A stretch of DNA of 64,000 bases from the NCBI GenBank assembly GCA_021775875.1, contig JAJFHA010000011.1, forward strand, positions 324,178-388,177. The letters run 5' to 3'. This document shows positions 17,715 to 27,851 of this stretch, piece by piece. A program made the position numbers and the translations under genes. The stretch is from Hyphomicrobiales bacterium. GTDB lineage: Bacteria > Pseudomonadota > Alphaproteobacteria > Rhizobiales > NORP267. Within the stretch, counting starts at the first letter, position 1. Each line of letters opens with the position of its first letter. A model generated the notes under the pieces. It searched no databases, was not told where the DNA came from, and was given only the letters and a program-made list of their open reading frames with translations.

Positions 17715-18890
17715 GTGTCAGGGAACAAAATTGCCGCATATGCTTCAGACCCTGCCAAATCGCGGGGGCGGCTATTTCCTGAACCCGACAGCAATTCCCG
17801 CAGTGAATTTCAGCGTGACCGAGACCGGGTGGTGCATTCAACAGCGTTTCGCCGCCTGAAACATAAAACCCAGGTATTTATCTATCACGAAGGTGACCAT
17901 TACCGGACCCGGCTGACCCACACCATCGAAGTGGCTCAAATTGCCCGCACAATAGCGCGAAAACTGAACATCAACGAGGATTTAGCGGAGGTGGTGGCGC
18001 TAGCCCACGATCTCGGGCATCCACCATTCGGACATGCCGGAGAGCGGGCATTGGCTGACGCCATGGCAGCCTATGGCGGGTTCGATCATAATGCCCAGAC
18101 CCTGAGGATCGTTACCAATCTCGAACGTCGATACGCGGATTTTAATGGGTTAAACCTGACTTGGGAGACCCTCGAAGGCATGGTCAAGCATAACGGCCCG
18201 ATGATCGGGCTGAGTGCGCCAACACAGGGTTTGCCATACGGGATTGCGGAATATTGCGAAAAGAATGATCTCCATCTCAATTCGCATGCATCGTTGGAAG
18301 CCCAGGTCGCGGCAATCGCCGACGATATTGCTTATAACAGCCACGATCTTGACGATGGGGTCCGCGCAGGTCTGATTGAATTTCAGGATATGACCAGCGT
18401 TCCTGTTCTGGCAGATTGCTTGAAAAATGTAGACGCCTGTTGGCAAGACCTGGCACCCCACAAACGTTTACATGAAATGCTGCGTCGTTTGATCAGTTTA
18501 TTGGTTGAAGATGTTATCGACGAGACAGAGCAAAAACTGGTGTCATTAAATTTGAAAAGCGCCATGGATATACGCAATGCCGGCCAGATAATCGCTTCAT
18601 TCTCGAAACCCGTTGCAGAAGCCGAGCATGCGTTAAAGATATTCCTGCGGGAAAATCTGTATCACCATGAAAAAGTTGACAATGTAATGCATGATGCCAG
18701 CCAAGTAGTGTCCGATCTGTTTTCCCGGTACATGGGTGATCCTTCCGTTCTGCCCATAGAATGGAAAAACGAACAAAGCCCGGAAGATGATCAACCTCGG
18801 ACGATTTGCGATTTTGTAGCTGGTATGACCGATCGTTTTGCCATGCTGGAACATGCACGTTTATTTGACCGAACCCCTGAGTTGCGTTAG
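17715..18890 (+). CDS. dgt: Deoxyguanosinetriphosphate triphosphohydrolase-like protein
   Basis: HD-domain dNTP triphosphohydrolase converting dGTP to deoxyguanosine and triphosphate. The 391 residues include RDRDRVVHSTAFRRLKHKTQVF, the first metal His in RLTHTIEV, the HD pair in ALAHDLGHPPFGHAGE, and a later Asp in ADDIAYNSHDLDDG. The start is GTG 17715. The gene precedes argS by 55 bases, a neighbourhood common in alphaproteobacteria. Confidence 0.92.
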   Translation: MSGNKIAAYASDPAKSRGRLFPEPDSNSRSEFQRDRDRVVHSTAFRRLKHKTQVFIYHEGDHYRTRLTHTIEVAQIARTIARKLNINEDLAEVVALAHDLGHPPFGHAGERALADAMAAYGGFDHNAQTLRIVTNLERRYADFNGLNLTWETLEGMVKHNGPMIGLSAPTQGLPYGIAEYCEKNDLHLNSHASLEAQVAAIADDIAYNSHDLDDGVRAGLIEFQDMTSVPVLADCLKNVDACWQDLAPHKRLHEMLRRLISLLVEDVIDETEQKLVSLNLKSAMDIRNAGQIIASFSKPVAEAEHALKIFLRENLYHHEKVDNVMHDASQVVSDLFSRYMGDPSVLPIEWKNEQSPEDDQPRTICDFVAGMTDRFAMLEHARLFDRTPELR

Positions 18891-18945
18891 GTCCGGCTAC
18901 AACTTTTTCTTGATCCCATTTCGTTGAGCGAGCCAGTTTTCTGCC

Positions 18946-20703
18946 ATGAACCCCTATGCCGAATTTACCTCACGGGTGCACTCGATTATTGCGACGCTCG
19001 GAAGCGACGGCGTGATCCCGGCAGACTTGCTTTTAGATCGCGTATTCTTCGAACCGCCGCGTGAAACAAGCCACGGCGACCTAGCCACCAATGCTGCGAT
19101 GGTTTTGGCGAAATCCGCTAAAATGAAACCCCGCGATCTGGCCGAATTGATTGGCGAACAATTACAAAAAGACGTCGATATTTCTGAAGTGGAAATTGCC
19201 GGGCCGGGATTTATCAATATCCGGCTTGCGGGTTCCTGGTGGCCTGAAACACTAAAAGTGATTCTCCAATCCGGGAACGATGTTGGCAAAAGCGACATCG
19301 GGAAGGGGATTCCGGTGAATGTTGAATATGTTTCTGCAAATCCAACCGGTCCGCTGCATGTGGGCCATTGCCGTGGCGCGGTGTTTGGCGATGCTCTGGC
19401 CAATCTGCTGGATCATATTGGTTACGCCGTAACCCGGGAATATTATATCAACGATGCCGGTGCCCAGATCGACACTTTGGCAAGTTCCGCATATCTAAGA
19501 TATCGCGAAGCGCGCGGCGAGGATATCGGCGCGATCCCGGAAGGTCTTTATCCCGGTGACTACCTGGTTCCCGTTGGCGAAGCGTTGAATGAGACATTTG
19601 GAGCTTCTCTCACTGAAATGGACGAGGCAGAACGCCATTCCATTGTCCGGGATGTGGCCGTTGAAATGATGATGGCGATGATCCGGGAAGATCTGAAGTC
19701 TCTGGAAATTCGTCAAGAGGTGTTCTTCTCCGAAAAAACCTTGGCGGACCCAAAAAATGACATGATTGCCGCCGCGATTGATACCTTGCGTGAGCAAGGT
19801 GCTGTGTATGTCGGGAAGCTGCCACCACCGAAAGGAAAATTGCCGGAAGATTGGGAAGACCGGGACCAAACCCTGTTCCGGTCCACTGACTATGGCGACG
19901 ATGTAGACCGCGCGCTTTTAAAGTCTGATGGCAGCTATACTTACTTTGCCTCTGATATTGCTTATCATTTTGATAAATTCAAACGTGGCTTTGCCAACCA
20001 GATACTCGTGGTTGGTGCCGACCACGGTGGATATGTGAAGCGCATGACGGCGGCTGTAAGTGCAATCACAGGCGGCAAAGGCGAATTGGATATCAAGCTT
20101 TGCCAATTGGTTCGCCTGTTCCGGGATGGCGAGCCTGTGCGTATGTCCAAGCGGGCTGGCGAATTTGTTACCCTGCGCGACGTTGTCGTTGAGGTTGGCA
20201 AGGACCCGGTTCGTTTCATGATGCTGTATCGCAAGAATGAAGCACCGCTTGATTTTGATTTTGTCAAAGTGAAAGAGCAGTCAAAAGACAATCCTGTCTT
20301 TTACGTCCAATATGCACATGCTCGTGCCAACTCTGTTCTGAGAAATGCCGGTGAGGCGATGCCAGATTTGAATCTCGACCCCGCATCATTGGCAAATGCC
20401 GATTTCAGTTTGTTGGCAGATGAAGGTGAAATTGAAATTATCAAATTGCTGGGACAATACAGCCGGACAATTGAAAGTGCAGCATTGGCGCAGGAGCCGC
20501 ATCGTCTTGCATTCTATCTGTATGAGCTTTCAAGTGTGTTTCATTCTCACTGGAACCGGGGCAAAGAGTCGCCGCAATTACGATTTATTAACCCCAACAA
20601 ACGAGCTTTGTCTGAAGCACGTCTGGGTCTGATCCAGGGTGTGATAAATATATTAGCAAACGGCCTTGGAATTTTAGGCGTGGATGCAGTCAAGGAAATG
20701 TAG
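18946..20703 (+). CDS. argS: Arginyl-tRNA synthetase
   Basis: Class Ia synthetase that charges tRNA-Arg. The 585 residues show the N-terminal Add1 domain, the HIGH-type motif HVGH after ANPTGPL, the [11 protein letters not shown] loop in place of KMSKS, and the C-terminal DALR anticodon-binding domain. It leads a long plus-strand cluster of division and export genes. Confidence 0.97.
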   Translation: MNPYAEFTSRVHSIIATLGSDGVIPADLLLDRVFFEPPRETSHGDLATNAAMVLAKSAKMKPRDLAELIGEQLQKDVDISEVEIAGPGFINIRLAGSWWPETLKVILQSGNDVGKSDIGKGIPVNVEYVSANPTGPLHVGHCRGAVFGDALANLLDHIGYAVTREYYINDAGAQIDTLASSAYLRYREARGEDIGAIPEGLYPGDYLVPVGEALNETFGASLTEMDEAERHSIVRDVAVEMMMAMIREDLKSLEIRQEVFFSEKTLADPKNDMIAAAIDTLREQGAVYVGKLPPPKGKLPEDWEDRDQTLFRSTDYGDDVDRALLKSDGSYTYFASDIAYHFDKFKRGFANQILVVGADHGGYVKRMTAAVSAITGGKGELDIKLCQLVRLFRDGEPVRMSKRAGEFVTLRDVVVEVGKDPVRFMMLYRKNEAPLDFDFVKVKEQSKDNPVFYVQYAHARANSVLRNAGEAMPDLNLDPASLANADFSLLADEGEIEIIKLLGQYSRTIESAALAQEPHRLAFYLYELSSVFHSHWNRGKESPQLRFINPNKRALSEARLGLIQGVINILANGLGILGVDAVKEM

Positions 20704-20778
20704 ACAGGAGGCCGATATCATTGATGCAACTGAGAGCTTCAAGGATGTTGTGCTAGCTGTCCAAACCGGTTTACCATC

Positions 20779-22839
20779 ATGAGCATGTCCGACCAAATTG
20801 ACCAGTCAGCCAGAAAAGCTGACGAATCTGCTGACCAAGTGAGCGCTCCAGAGGGCGCTAATGCGCCACTGGATTCCGTAAATCTTCCAAAAGATGATCC
20901 GCTTGCTGATTTGATACGTCTCATTCAGCAAGAAGATCCGTTCAAGGACGAGGATGCGGCGACACCGGCATCAACAAGCGCGTCTGACTCTGCCGGGGTG
21001 CAAAAAGTCAATCTCCGTCCTGTTGAAGACGAACGTCCGCTGACACTGAATGAGATCGAAGCTGCAATCGAGGCCGCAACAGCGCCGGTTGATGTGTCCC
21101 CGCCAGAAGCGCCGGTATCGGTGCAGGGCTCCATCCAGCAATCAGTATCAGAAGATTTAGGCCAGGCGCAGAATGATTTTGTGCCGCCTGTACTCGAAGT
21201 TCACCCTCCTCAAAAAAACGTTTTTGAAGAAGCCGTTGATGTCCCAGCGGATCCTGCGCCTGTCTTGGAGGCAGGAACATATGTTGATCCTGCTGAACTG
21301 GCTCCTTTGGTTGAGGAAAACGCCAAAGGTGTCGATCCGTTTGATCTGGACACCGCGTTACAGGAATTTCGCGATTCTGAAAAATTAAACGAACAGGATT
21401 TCAGAAACGAGCAAGTCAGTGCCGACGTTGATGCCGTAAATCACGTTGAACCGCATTTTGAAGCAGTAGCCACAGAACCCACAGTCGAGCAACCGCAAGT
21501 TGTTGTGCAGGCTGCTGCAATACCTGATGCTGTTGCTACTCCGGCCACACCTGTCCAGGAAAGTCAGGCTGTTGTTCCCGGTGCGGCTGACTTATTTGAT
21601 GATGCGCCTTCAAACGGGCTATTAGGATCTCCCTATGACGATCCTGCATTTGAAGATTATGACCAACCGGATTTTGAGGAAAATTCGGAATTCATTGCTG
21701 ACCCGCAAGTCGCGGTTGTAACAGAACCACCGCGTTCCCGTCGGGGCAGCGTTTTTGCTATAGGTCTTTTAATCGGGTTAATTTTGACTGGCAGCGCGAT
21801 GTATTTTGCCTTTCAACCTTCATCGGACCCAAATTCGGGCGGTGATGTTCCGTTCCTGCGTGCCAACCAGCAGCCTGTGAAAGAAATTCCTGAAAATCCT
21901 GGTGGTGAGCAAATTGCAAATCAGGATCGGTTAGTTTTTAACGGTGAACCATCATCCACAAATAATGGTGCAGAGCGCCTGGTCTCTCGTGAAGAGCCTG
22001 TTGGCCAGGTTCAGAGAACTGAACCCAAAGACGATTCAAGGCCGGCCAGTATTGGCAGCGCCATACAGACCGCAGGTCAGTTACCGCAAGCGGTTACGCC
22101 CCCGCCAGCTACGTCAAACGGAACAGCGCCCGTTCGCACAACCGTACCGCCACCATCTGCTACAGCCGCTCCTCAACCAAGACGTGTGCGAACTGTAATT
22201 GTGCGCCCGGATGGTACCGTTGTTACAAATCCGACAGCCTCAACAAGCCAAACCCCGACTGCACCAGCACCGGCTACTGCGGCTCCTGTAGCAGTAGCGC
22301 CGCCAGTGGCAGTCGCAAATGCGCCGGTTAATACCATTCCATTGCCGCAATCGCGTCCCGCTCAATTGGCGAATGCTAATAGCGGCACCACACAGGTCGT
22401 GGCGTCAGCCCAGCCAGCCGTCAGATCTGCCCCAACAGAACCGACCCGGGTCACGGCATCACCTAACAACGCGCCAGTACGCCTTTTGCCTACACCGAGT
22501 ACAGTGTCGCCAGCGCCAACGCAGCAGACTGTGGCTGTTGGACCTTCTACAGCACCGGCACCGGCTCCGGTGATAGCTTCAGCTAGTGGGGAATATGTTG
22601 TTCAAATCGCTGCGCGACGCAGCGAAGAACAAGCCCTTGGCGCGTTTGAGCAAGTCAAATCGCAATATGGCAGTGCGATTGGAAATTACCGGCCCTTGAT
22701 CCAACGCGCCGATTTGGGTGATCGGGGCGTTTATTACCGCCTTCGCGTCGGACCAATGCGTAGTCAGGCCGAAGCCAAGCAAGTTTGTGATAATCTGAAA
22801 GCGGCTGGGATGGGCGACTGCCTTGTTCGCGAACGCTAA
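20779..22839 (+). CDS. Inner-membrane SPOR-domain protein
   Basis: 686-residue bitopic protein. A long acidic cytoplasmic region (1-~320) is followed by a single transmembrane helix (about 324-346, preceded by RSRRG), a Pro/Ala/Thr-rich periplasmic linker, and a C-terminal SPOR domain (about 607-686, YVVQIAARRSEEQA through VGPMRSQAEAKQVCDNL). SPOR domains bind denuded septal peptidoglycan, so a role in cell division is inferred. The position between argS and nagZ is the usual one for this protein in alphaproteobacteria. The low-complexity linker evolves fast, so orthology is best traced by context. Confidence 0.9.
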   Translation: MSMSDQIDQSARKADESADQVSAPEGANAPLDSVNLPKDDPLADLIRLIQQEDPFKDEDAATPASTSASDSAGVQKVNLRPVEDERPLTLNEIEAAIEAATAPVDVSPPEAPVSVQGSIQQSVSEDLGQAQNDFVPPVLEVHPPQKNVFEEAVDVPADPAPVLEAGTYVDPAELAPLVEENAKGVDPFDLDTALQEFRDSEKLNEQDFRNEQVSADVDAVNHVEPHFEAVATEPTVEQPQVVVQAAAIPDAVATPATPVQESQAVVPGAADLFDDAPSNGLLGSPYDDPAFEDYDQPDFEENSEFIADPQVAVVTEPPRSRRGSVFAIGLLIGLILTGSAMYFAFQPSSDPNSGGDVPFLRANQQPVKEIPENPGGEQIANQDRLVFNGEPSSTNNGAERLVSREEPVGQVQRTEPKDDSRPASIGSAIQTAGQLPQAVTPPPATSNGTAPVRTTVPPPSATAAPQPRRVRTVIVRPDGTVVTNPTASTSQTPTAPAPATAAPVAVAPPVAVANAPVNTIPLPQSRPAQLANANSGTTQVVASAQPAVRSAPTEPTRVTASPNNAPVRLLPTPSTVSPAPTQQTVAVGPSTAPAPAPVIASASGEYVVQIAARRSEEQALGAFEQVKSQYGSAIGNYRPLIQRADLGDRGVYYRLRVGPMRSQAEAKQVCDNLKAAGMGDCLVRER

Positions 22840-22880
22840 TTGCCCGTGACCGGGTTACTTTCGACCGGTAGGCGAGCTTT

Positions 22881-23885
22881 ATGACCATTCACGCCATGAT
22901 TTGCGGTTCTGCCGGGCCGATATTGAGCAAGCAGGAACTTAAATTCTTCAAAGAATGTCGCCCGGCCGGATTCATTCTGTTTTCGAGAAATTGTGAGACT
23001 GCCGATCAAATCAAAAGCCTGGTTCTGTCATTTCGTGAAGCTGTCGATCACGACGCACTGATCTTGATTGATCAAGAAGGCGGAAGGGTTCAACGACTTG
23101 TACCGCCTGCATGGCCGCGTTACCCGACCGCGCGGGTTTTTGGTGAGCTTTATGATCGCGACCAACAAGTTGCTCAAGATGCTGTTTGGCTTGCTGCCAA
23201 TTTGATCGGCCACGATCTGGCGGAACTCGGCATTAATATGGATTGCCTGCCGGTGCTGGATCTCGATTCAGACGAGGGCCATGATGTTATTGGCGATCGG
23301 GCTTACCATAGTGACCCGGCAATTGTGGCGACGTTGGGCCGCAAAGCCTGTGAAGGACTTTTGGCTGCGGGTGTATTACCGGTCATCAAGCACATACCAG
23401 GACACGGTCGGGCAGGGACCGATAGCCATTTGAAATTACCCGTGATCGAAGCCACAAAGTCTGATCTGGGACTGAACGAATTCGCGCCTTTTCATGATTT
23501 GTCAGATATGCCTGCAGCCATGACTGCGCATGTTCTGTATACAAGTCTCGATGAGAAAAGACCCGCAACCATATCTCTGGCTATAATCGGGCAAGTGATT
23601 CGCAAGCAAATCGGGTTTGACGGATTATTGATGAGCGATGATGTTTCCATGGGCGCACTTGATGGAACAATTGCAGAGCGGACTATGGCCCTGATTGAAG
23701 CAGGGTGCGATGTGGCATTGCATTGCAATGGCGACTTGGCGGAAATGGAGCAGGTTGCTGAAAATGTACCGAAACTTGTAGGCATCGCGCGGAGCAGATT
23801 TGAGCGGGCATTAGCAATGAGACAGGGTCCGAATGAAATTGATCGCCAGGACGCGATGGACAGGCTGCAAAAACTCATAGCCTGA
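22881..23885 (+). CDS. nagZ: Beta-N-acetylhexosaminidase (GH3)
   Basis: Cytoplasmic peptidoglycan-recycling enzyme that removes GlcNAc from GlcNAc-anhydroMurNAc peptides. The 334 residues contain the NagZ signature KHIPGHGRAGTDSH (the Asp-His acid/base dyad on a mobile loop) and the nucleophile Asp in LLMSDDVSMGAL. It starts 41 bases after the SPOR gene and is followed three bases later by scpA, indicating a common transcript. Confidence 0.95.
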   Translation: MTIHAMICGSAGPILSKQELKFFKECRPAGFILFSRNCETADQIKSLVLSFREAVDHDALILIDQEGGRVQRLVPPAWPRYPTARVFGELYDRDQQVAQDAVWLAANLIGHDLAELGINMDCLPVLDLDSDEGHDVIGDRAYHSDPAIVATLGRKACEGLLAAGVLPVIKHIPGHGRAGTDSHLKLPVIEATKSDLGLNEFAPFHDLSDMPAAMTAHVLYTSLDEKRPATISLAIIGQVIRKQIGFDGLLMSDDVSMGALDGTIAERTMALIEAGCDVALHCNGDLAEMEQVAENVPKLVGIARSRFERALAMRQGPNEIDRQDAMDRLQKLIA

Positions 23886-23888
23886 AAC

Positions 23889-24815
23889 ATGAAATATGTG
23901 AGACCAGACTGGGTAATGACTGATCAGGCGGAAATCGAGGAACCGGGCAAGGAGGAAGGTGCCAGCCAAGTTGCTGTGCCCCGCGTCCCCGCACCTTGTG
24001 CGCCGGAAGACCCGTTCACTGCTGGAACCGTATATGCCGGCGAAGTGTCAGAAGACGCACTGATTATCGATGTGAATGGCTACGAAGGCCCGCTGGATTT
24101 GTTGCTCGATATGGCACGGACCCAAAAAGTTGATATCACCCAGATTTCCATTCTGGCGCTTGTTGAACAATATCTGGTATTCATCGCTGAGCTTCGTCAA
24201 AAACGGCTTGAACTGGCGGCTGATTATCTCGTAATGGCTGCCTGGCTGGCTTACCTCAAATCTAGGCTTCTCCTGCCAGACCCAGATGACGGGAGTGAAG
24301 AACCCAGTGGGGAGGAGATGGCAGCGGCGCTTGCTTTCAGGTTGCGTCGTCTCGAAGCGATGCGTGATGTGGCGTCTCAATTGATGAATAGAAACCGACT
24401 TGGCCGGGATGTATTTGCCCGTGGCCAGCCGGAAGGTGTCCGTATAGAGCGCACAAATGAATATGTTGGTGATCTGTTTGAGCTTCTCCGGGCATATTCG
24501 TTTCAACGCGAATCCCGGATCGAGGTCCATTACACAATCAAACGATTGCCTGTTCTGACCTTGACCAATGCCCGCGAAATATTGACGCGGCTGGTTGGGG
24601 GTATTGCCGAATGGACGCCGATGGATGTTCTTTTAAGCCAATATACGAGAGGCGAAATTTCCCACGGCAGCACAGTGGCCAGTACTTTTGGTGCAAGCCT
24701 TGAACTGGCCCGGGAAGGGGTAATCGAATTGCGCCAGTCCAGCGCCTTTGCGCCGCTTTATATGCGCGCAGGCAACCAAACCAAAACTTCGGGTCCCAAA
24801 TCTTCAGGTCAATGA
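23889..24815 (+). CDS. scpA: Segregation and condensation protein A (kleisin)
   Basis: Kleisin subunit that bridges SMC heads in the SMC-ScpAB condensin. The 308 residues have a ~60-residue non-conserved N-terminal extension, then the family start GYEGPLDLLLDMARTQKVDI, the helix YLVMAAWLAYLKSRLLLP, and a C-terminal winged helix (AFAPLYMR). ATG 23889 is three bases after nagZ; a shorter form from ATG 23916 (MTDQAEIEE) is possible. Confidence 0.93.
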   Translation: MKYVRPDWVMTDQAEIEEPGKEEGASQVAVPRVPAPCAPEDPFTAGTVYAGEVSEDALIIDVNGYEGPLDLLLDMARTQKVDITQISILALVEQYLVFIAELRQKRLELAADYLVMAAWLAYLKSRLLLPDPDDGSEEPSGEEMAAALAFRLRRLEAMRDVASQLMNRNRLGRDVFARGQPEGVRIERTNEYVGDLFELLRAYSFQRESRIEVHYTIKRLPVLTLTNAREILTRLVGGIAEWTPMDVLLSQYTRGEISHGSTVASTFGASLELAREGVIELRQSSAFAPLYMRAGNQTKTSGPKSSGQ

Positions 24816-24842
24816 TTATGTCCCGATCAAACAATTTCAAAG

Positions 24843-25553
24843 GTGGCTGAAATGTCAGACGAGCAACAGGTATTTTCTTCTGATGATGTGCGCCAGCATG
24901 TACGTATGCTGGAAGCGTTGCTGTTTGCCGCCGAAGAACCGCTGGACGAGGTAACCTTGTCTGCCCGGTTACCAGACGGGGTAGATATCATCGCTTTGCT
25001 GGAAGCATTGCAAAATGCGTATCAATCCCGCGGTGTCAATCTGGTTTGTGTTGCAGGGAAGTGGATGTTCCGAACGGCTGAAGATTTGTCATTCCTCATG
25101 CAGGAAGAGCGGGTCGAGGAGAAACGCCTGTCCCGTGCTGCGCTAGAGACATTAGCGATTATCGCCTATCACCAACCGGTGACGCGAGCAGAAATTGAAG
25201 AAATTCGCGGCGTCTCAATTTCCAAAGGCACGCTTGATATTTTGTTGGATGCAGAATGGGTTCGTATGCGCGGACGGCGCAAATCTCCGGGACGCCCGGT
25301 GACGTATGGCTCGACAGAGGAATTCATGCGCCATTTTGGACTTGAAGCTTTGACCGACCTGCCAGGCGTTGATGAATTGAAAGCCGCTGGATTGTTGTCA
25401 AACCGCGTACCTGCCAATTTCGCGGTGCCCATTCCCAATGCTTCTGAAGAGCTGGAAAGCGACGAGGATCCGTTAGAGTCTGAAGGTGATTTCTTTGAAG
25501 AACCGCTGAATGATGGCGATGAGCAGGTCCAGGAAACAAAGCACGTATCCTGA
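24843..25553 (+). CDS. scpB: Segregation and condensation protein B
   Basis: Winged-helix dimer partner of ScpA in the condensin complex. The 236 residues include LEALLFAAEEPLDEVTL, the conserved RAALETLAIIAYHQPVTRAEIEEIRG segment, and RGRRKSPGRPVTYGSTEEF, followed by an acidic tail. GTG 24843 and ATG 24852 are both possible starts. It lies 27 bases after scpA. Confidence 0.94.
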   Translation: MAEMSDEQQVFSSDDVRQHVRMLEALLFAAEEPLDEVTLSARLPDGVDIIALLEALQNAYQSRGVNLVCVAGKWMFRTAEDLSFLMQEERVEEKRLSRAALETLAIIAYHQPVTRAEIEEIRGVSISKGTLDILLDAEWVRMRGRRKSPGRPVTYGSTEEFMRHFGLEALTDLPGVDELKAAGLLSNRVPANFAVPIPNASEELESDEDPLESEGDFFEEPLNDGDEQVQETKHVS

Positions 25554-25659
25554 GCGCTTGAACGTTGTGACGCAATATGATGTTTATGGCCTTTGGTAAT
25601 CATGGGCAGGAGCGTGATTGCGAAACCTGATTACAATTTTGCTGAGTGTATAATTTCGC

Positions 25660-26781
25660 GTGTCTGATCAATCTGAAAAATCTGGAAAATCAAAACGAGC
25701 GTCGCATTGGGGCGAGCGCGGTACAGCGGGCACCACAATTGCGGCTTCGCTCTCTTTTGAAGATATCTGCCACGATTATGACGACACCCGCGCGGTTGAT
25801 CATTTCAGTCTCGATATAAATCCCGGTGAAATTGTCTGCCTGCTGGGCGAGTCCGGTTGCGGAAAAACAACGCTGTTACGTATCACAGCTGGGATCGAGC
25901 GCCAAACCTCGGGCCGGGTAGTGCTCAACAACCGGGAAATAGCCGGACCTGAAAACTATATGCCTCCGGAAAAACGTCATATTGGATTGATGTTCCAGGA
26001 TTACGCTCTGTTTCCGCACATGACCATCCTGGAGAATGTCTGTTTTGGGCTGCGAGATCTAAAACATAGTGATGCAAAACAGGCTGCTCTTGGCGTTTTG
26101 CGCCGGGTCGGAATGGCAGACTATGCCGACCAATATCCTCATGTCTTGTCGGGCGGTGAACAGCAGCGGGTTGCATTGGCCCGCGCCATAGTCCCAAAAC
26201 CTGGAATTTTGTTGATGGACGAACCATTTTCCGGGCTTGATCAGAGATTGAGGGCAAACGTGCGTCGCGAGACGATTGCCTTGCTGCACGAAACCCGTGC
26301 GACCTGTATCATTGTTACCCACGATCCTGAAGAAGCCATGCAACTGGCTGATAGAATTGCATTGATGCGCAAGGGGCGGTTGGTTCAGGTCGGAACGCCT
26401 GAAGAACTTTATAAATCTCCAGCAGATATCTTTGTCGCGCGGTTTTTTTCACCAATTACTGAAATTCCGGCAGTCGTTCGTGCGAACAAAGTCGAGACGC
26501 CTCTGGGGATTTTCCCGGCAACCGGTTTTTCAAACGGAGATAAAGTCGTCCTGGGTGTACGGCCGCAAGCGATAAAATTCACAAATTTATCGGGCAAGTA
26601 TCACGGAAAAATTGTCCATACTGAGTTTCTAGGTGATGTGGATCAGGTAACTGTTACCGTCGAAGGCCTAGAGCAAAATCTCATGGTACGGGTAGCTGGC
26701 GGCTTTGAAGGACGGCGCGGAGATAAGGTTGGATTGAAACCTGATCCGGGTAAATTTCTGATGTTTCTCGCGAAAAATTGA
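25660..26781 (+). CDS. ABC transporter ATP-binding protein, FbpC/PotA-like (orphan)
   Basis: 373-residue ABC ATPase with Walker A GESGCGKTT, Q-loop MFQDYALFPHM, signature LSGGEQQRVALARA, Walker B ILLMDEP, and switch His in IVTHDPEEAMQ. The ~100 residues after the ATPase core include a TOBE-like domain, as in ferric iron, spermidine or sulfate importers. The closest character is FbpC (iron). No permease or binding-protein gene is adjacent; neighbours are scpB and tatA. The substrate is therefore unassigned. The GTG start is chosen by the reading frame limit. Confidence 0.88.
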   Translation: MSDQSEKSGKSKRASHWGERGTAGTTIAASLSFEDICHDYDDTRAVDHFSLDINPGEIVCLLGESGCGKTTLLRITAGIERQTSGRVVLNNREIAGPENYMPPEKRHIGLMFQDYALFPHMTILENVCFGLRDLKHSDAKQAALGVLRRVGMADYADQYPHVLSGGEQQRVALARAIVPKPGILLMDEPFSGLDQRLRANVRRETIALLHETRATCIIVTHDPEEAMQLADRIALMRKGRLVQVGTPEELYKSPADIFVARFFSPITEIPAVVRANKVETPLGIFPATGFSNGDKVVLGVRPQAIKFTNLSGKYHGKIVHTEFLGDVDQVTVTVEGLEQNLMVRVAGGFEGRRGDKVGLKPDPGKFLMFLAKN

Positions 26782-26975
26782 GAAAAGCAGCAATTTCACA
26801 TTAAAAAGCCGATTTTTCATCAATTTTGATTGAATTTACTTGTCTCGTTGCCCATTTACCATTCTACGACATAGCGGCCTGTTGTGGCTTTCTAGCACAA
26901 GGTCTTGTTGCGGCATTTTGACCTTTCTGCGATAGTGCCGGAAAATTGTTGGCGTAAAAATTGGAGAACAGGAAT

Positions 26976-27224
26976 ATGGGTGGAGTTGGTATCTGGCAGA
27001 TTGTTATCGTGGCGGTCGTAATCGTTCTGTTATTTGGCCGCGGTAAGATTTCTGATCTAATGGGTGATGTCGCCAAAGGCATCAAGAGCTTTAAAAGTGG
27101 TATGGCAGAAGACGAAGTTGCGGACGCCAATACCAATAATGAAAGCCGTGTCATCAACCATGAGCCGGGTGAAGCTGTCGCTTCTGAAAGTGACAAAACA
27201 AGCAATAACGCCAAAGCCAGTTAA
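26976..27224 (+). CDS. tatA: Twin-arginine translocase subunit TatA
   Basis: 82-residue pore-forming Tat subunit. It has a single N-terminal transmembrane helix ([17 protein letters not shown]), the [21 protein letters not shown] hinge and amphipathic helix, then an acidic tail. ATG 26976 has GGAG ten bases upstream; the in-frame TTG at 26961 is not needed. It is the first gene of tatABC. Confidence 0.96.
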   Translation: MGGVGIWQIVIVAVVIVLLFGRGKISDLMGDVAKGIKSFKSGMAEDEVADANTNNESRVINHEPGEAVASESDKTSNNAKAS

Positions 27225-27275
27225 ACTGGTCTGGCATTGAATGCGTATATTTCCCGGTAGCAGATTGCTGTTTTA

Positions 27276-27851
27276 ATGTTTGACATTGGATGGAGTGAAC
27301 TCCTGATCGTTGCAGTCGTGGCAATCATTGTGGTTGGTCCGCGCGATTTGCCACGCATGCTCCGCACTGTTGGGCAATATGTCGGGAAGGTGCGCCGCAT
27401 GGCTGGCGATTTCCGCACGCAATTTGATGACGCTCTGAAAGAAGCTGATCTGGATGATCTGAAAAAGGATGTGGATTCAATCCGCTCCCTCAACCCGGCC
27501 ACCGCATTGCGCAAGGAAATGGGTTCGATCAATGAGATCGGCAAAGACATAAAGAAATCTGTCGAAGGGCCGTTAAAGGGAACAAATTCAACGTCAGCCG
27601 ATACGAGCGCTGATTCAGAACCGGCGGTCTCGCGACCTGCTGTATCACGCCCAGCTAATCCGGTTGTTACAGAAACGAACCCGGCAACATCTGAATCTGC
27701 GCAGGCAACGTCCGTCCAACCTGAACCTGCACCAAAAACGCCTGCAAAAGCGGCTGTGACTAGTGCCAAAAAAGCCCCTGCCAAGGCCGCCCGGACAAGC
27801 CGTAAAAAACCGGCTAAATCCGCCAAAAGTGAAACGGTACCATCCTCATGA
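27276..27851 (+). CDS. tatB: Twin-arginine translocase subunit TatB
   Basis: 191-residue Tat receptor component. The start MFDIGWSELLIVAVVAIIVVGPRDLPRMLR is diagnostic (transmembrane helix followed by the GP hinge). An amphipathic helix and a long Ala/Lys/Pro-rich tail follow. Its stop overlaps the tatC start (ATGA). Confidence 0.96.
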   Translation: MFDIGWSELLIVAVVAIIVVGPRDLPRMLRTVGQYVGKVRRMAGDFRTQFDDALKEADLDDLKKDVDSIRSLNPATALRKEMGSINEIGKDIKKSVEGPLKGTNSTSADTSADSEPAVSRPAVSRPANPVVTETNPATSESAQATSVQPEPAPKTPAKAAVTSAKKAPAKAARTSRKKPAKSAKSETVPSS

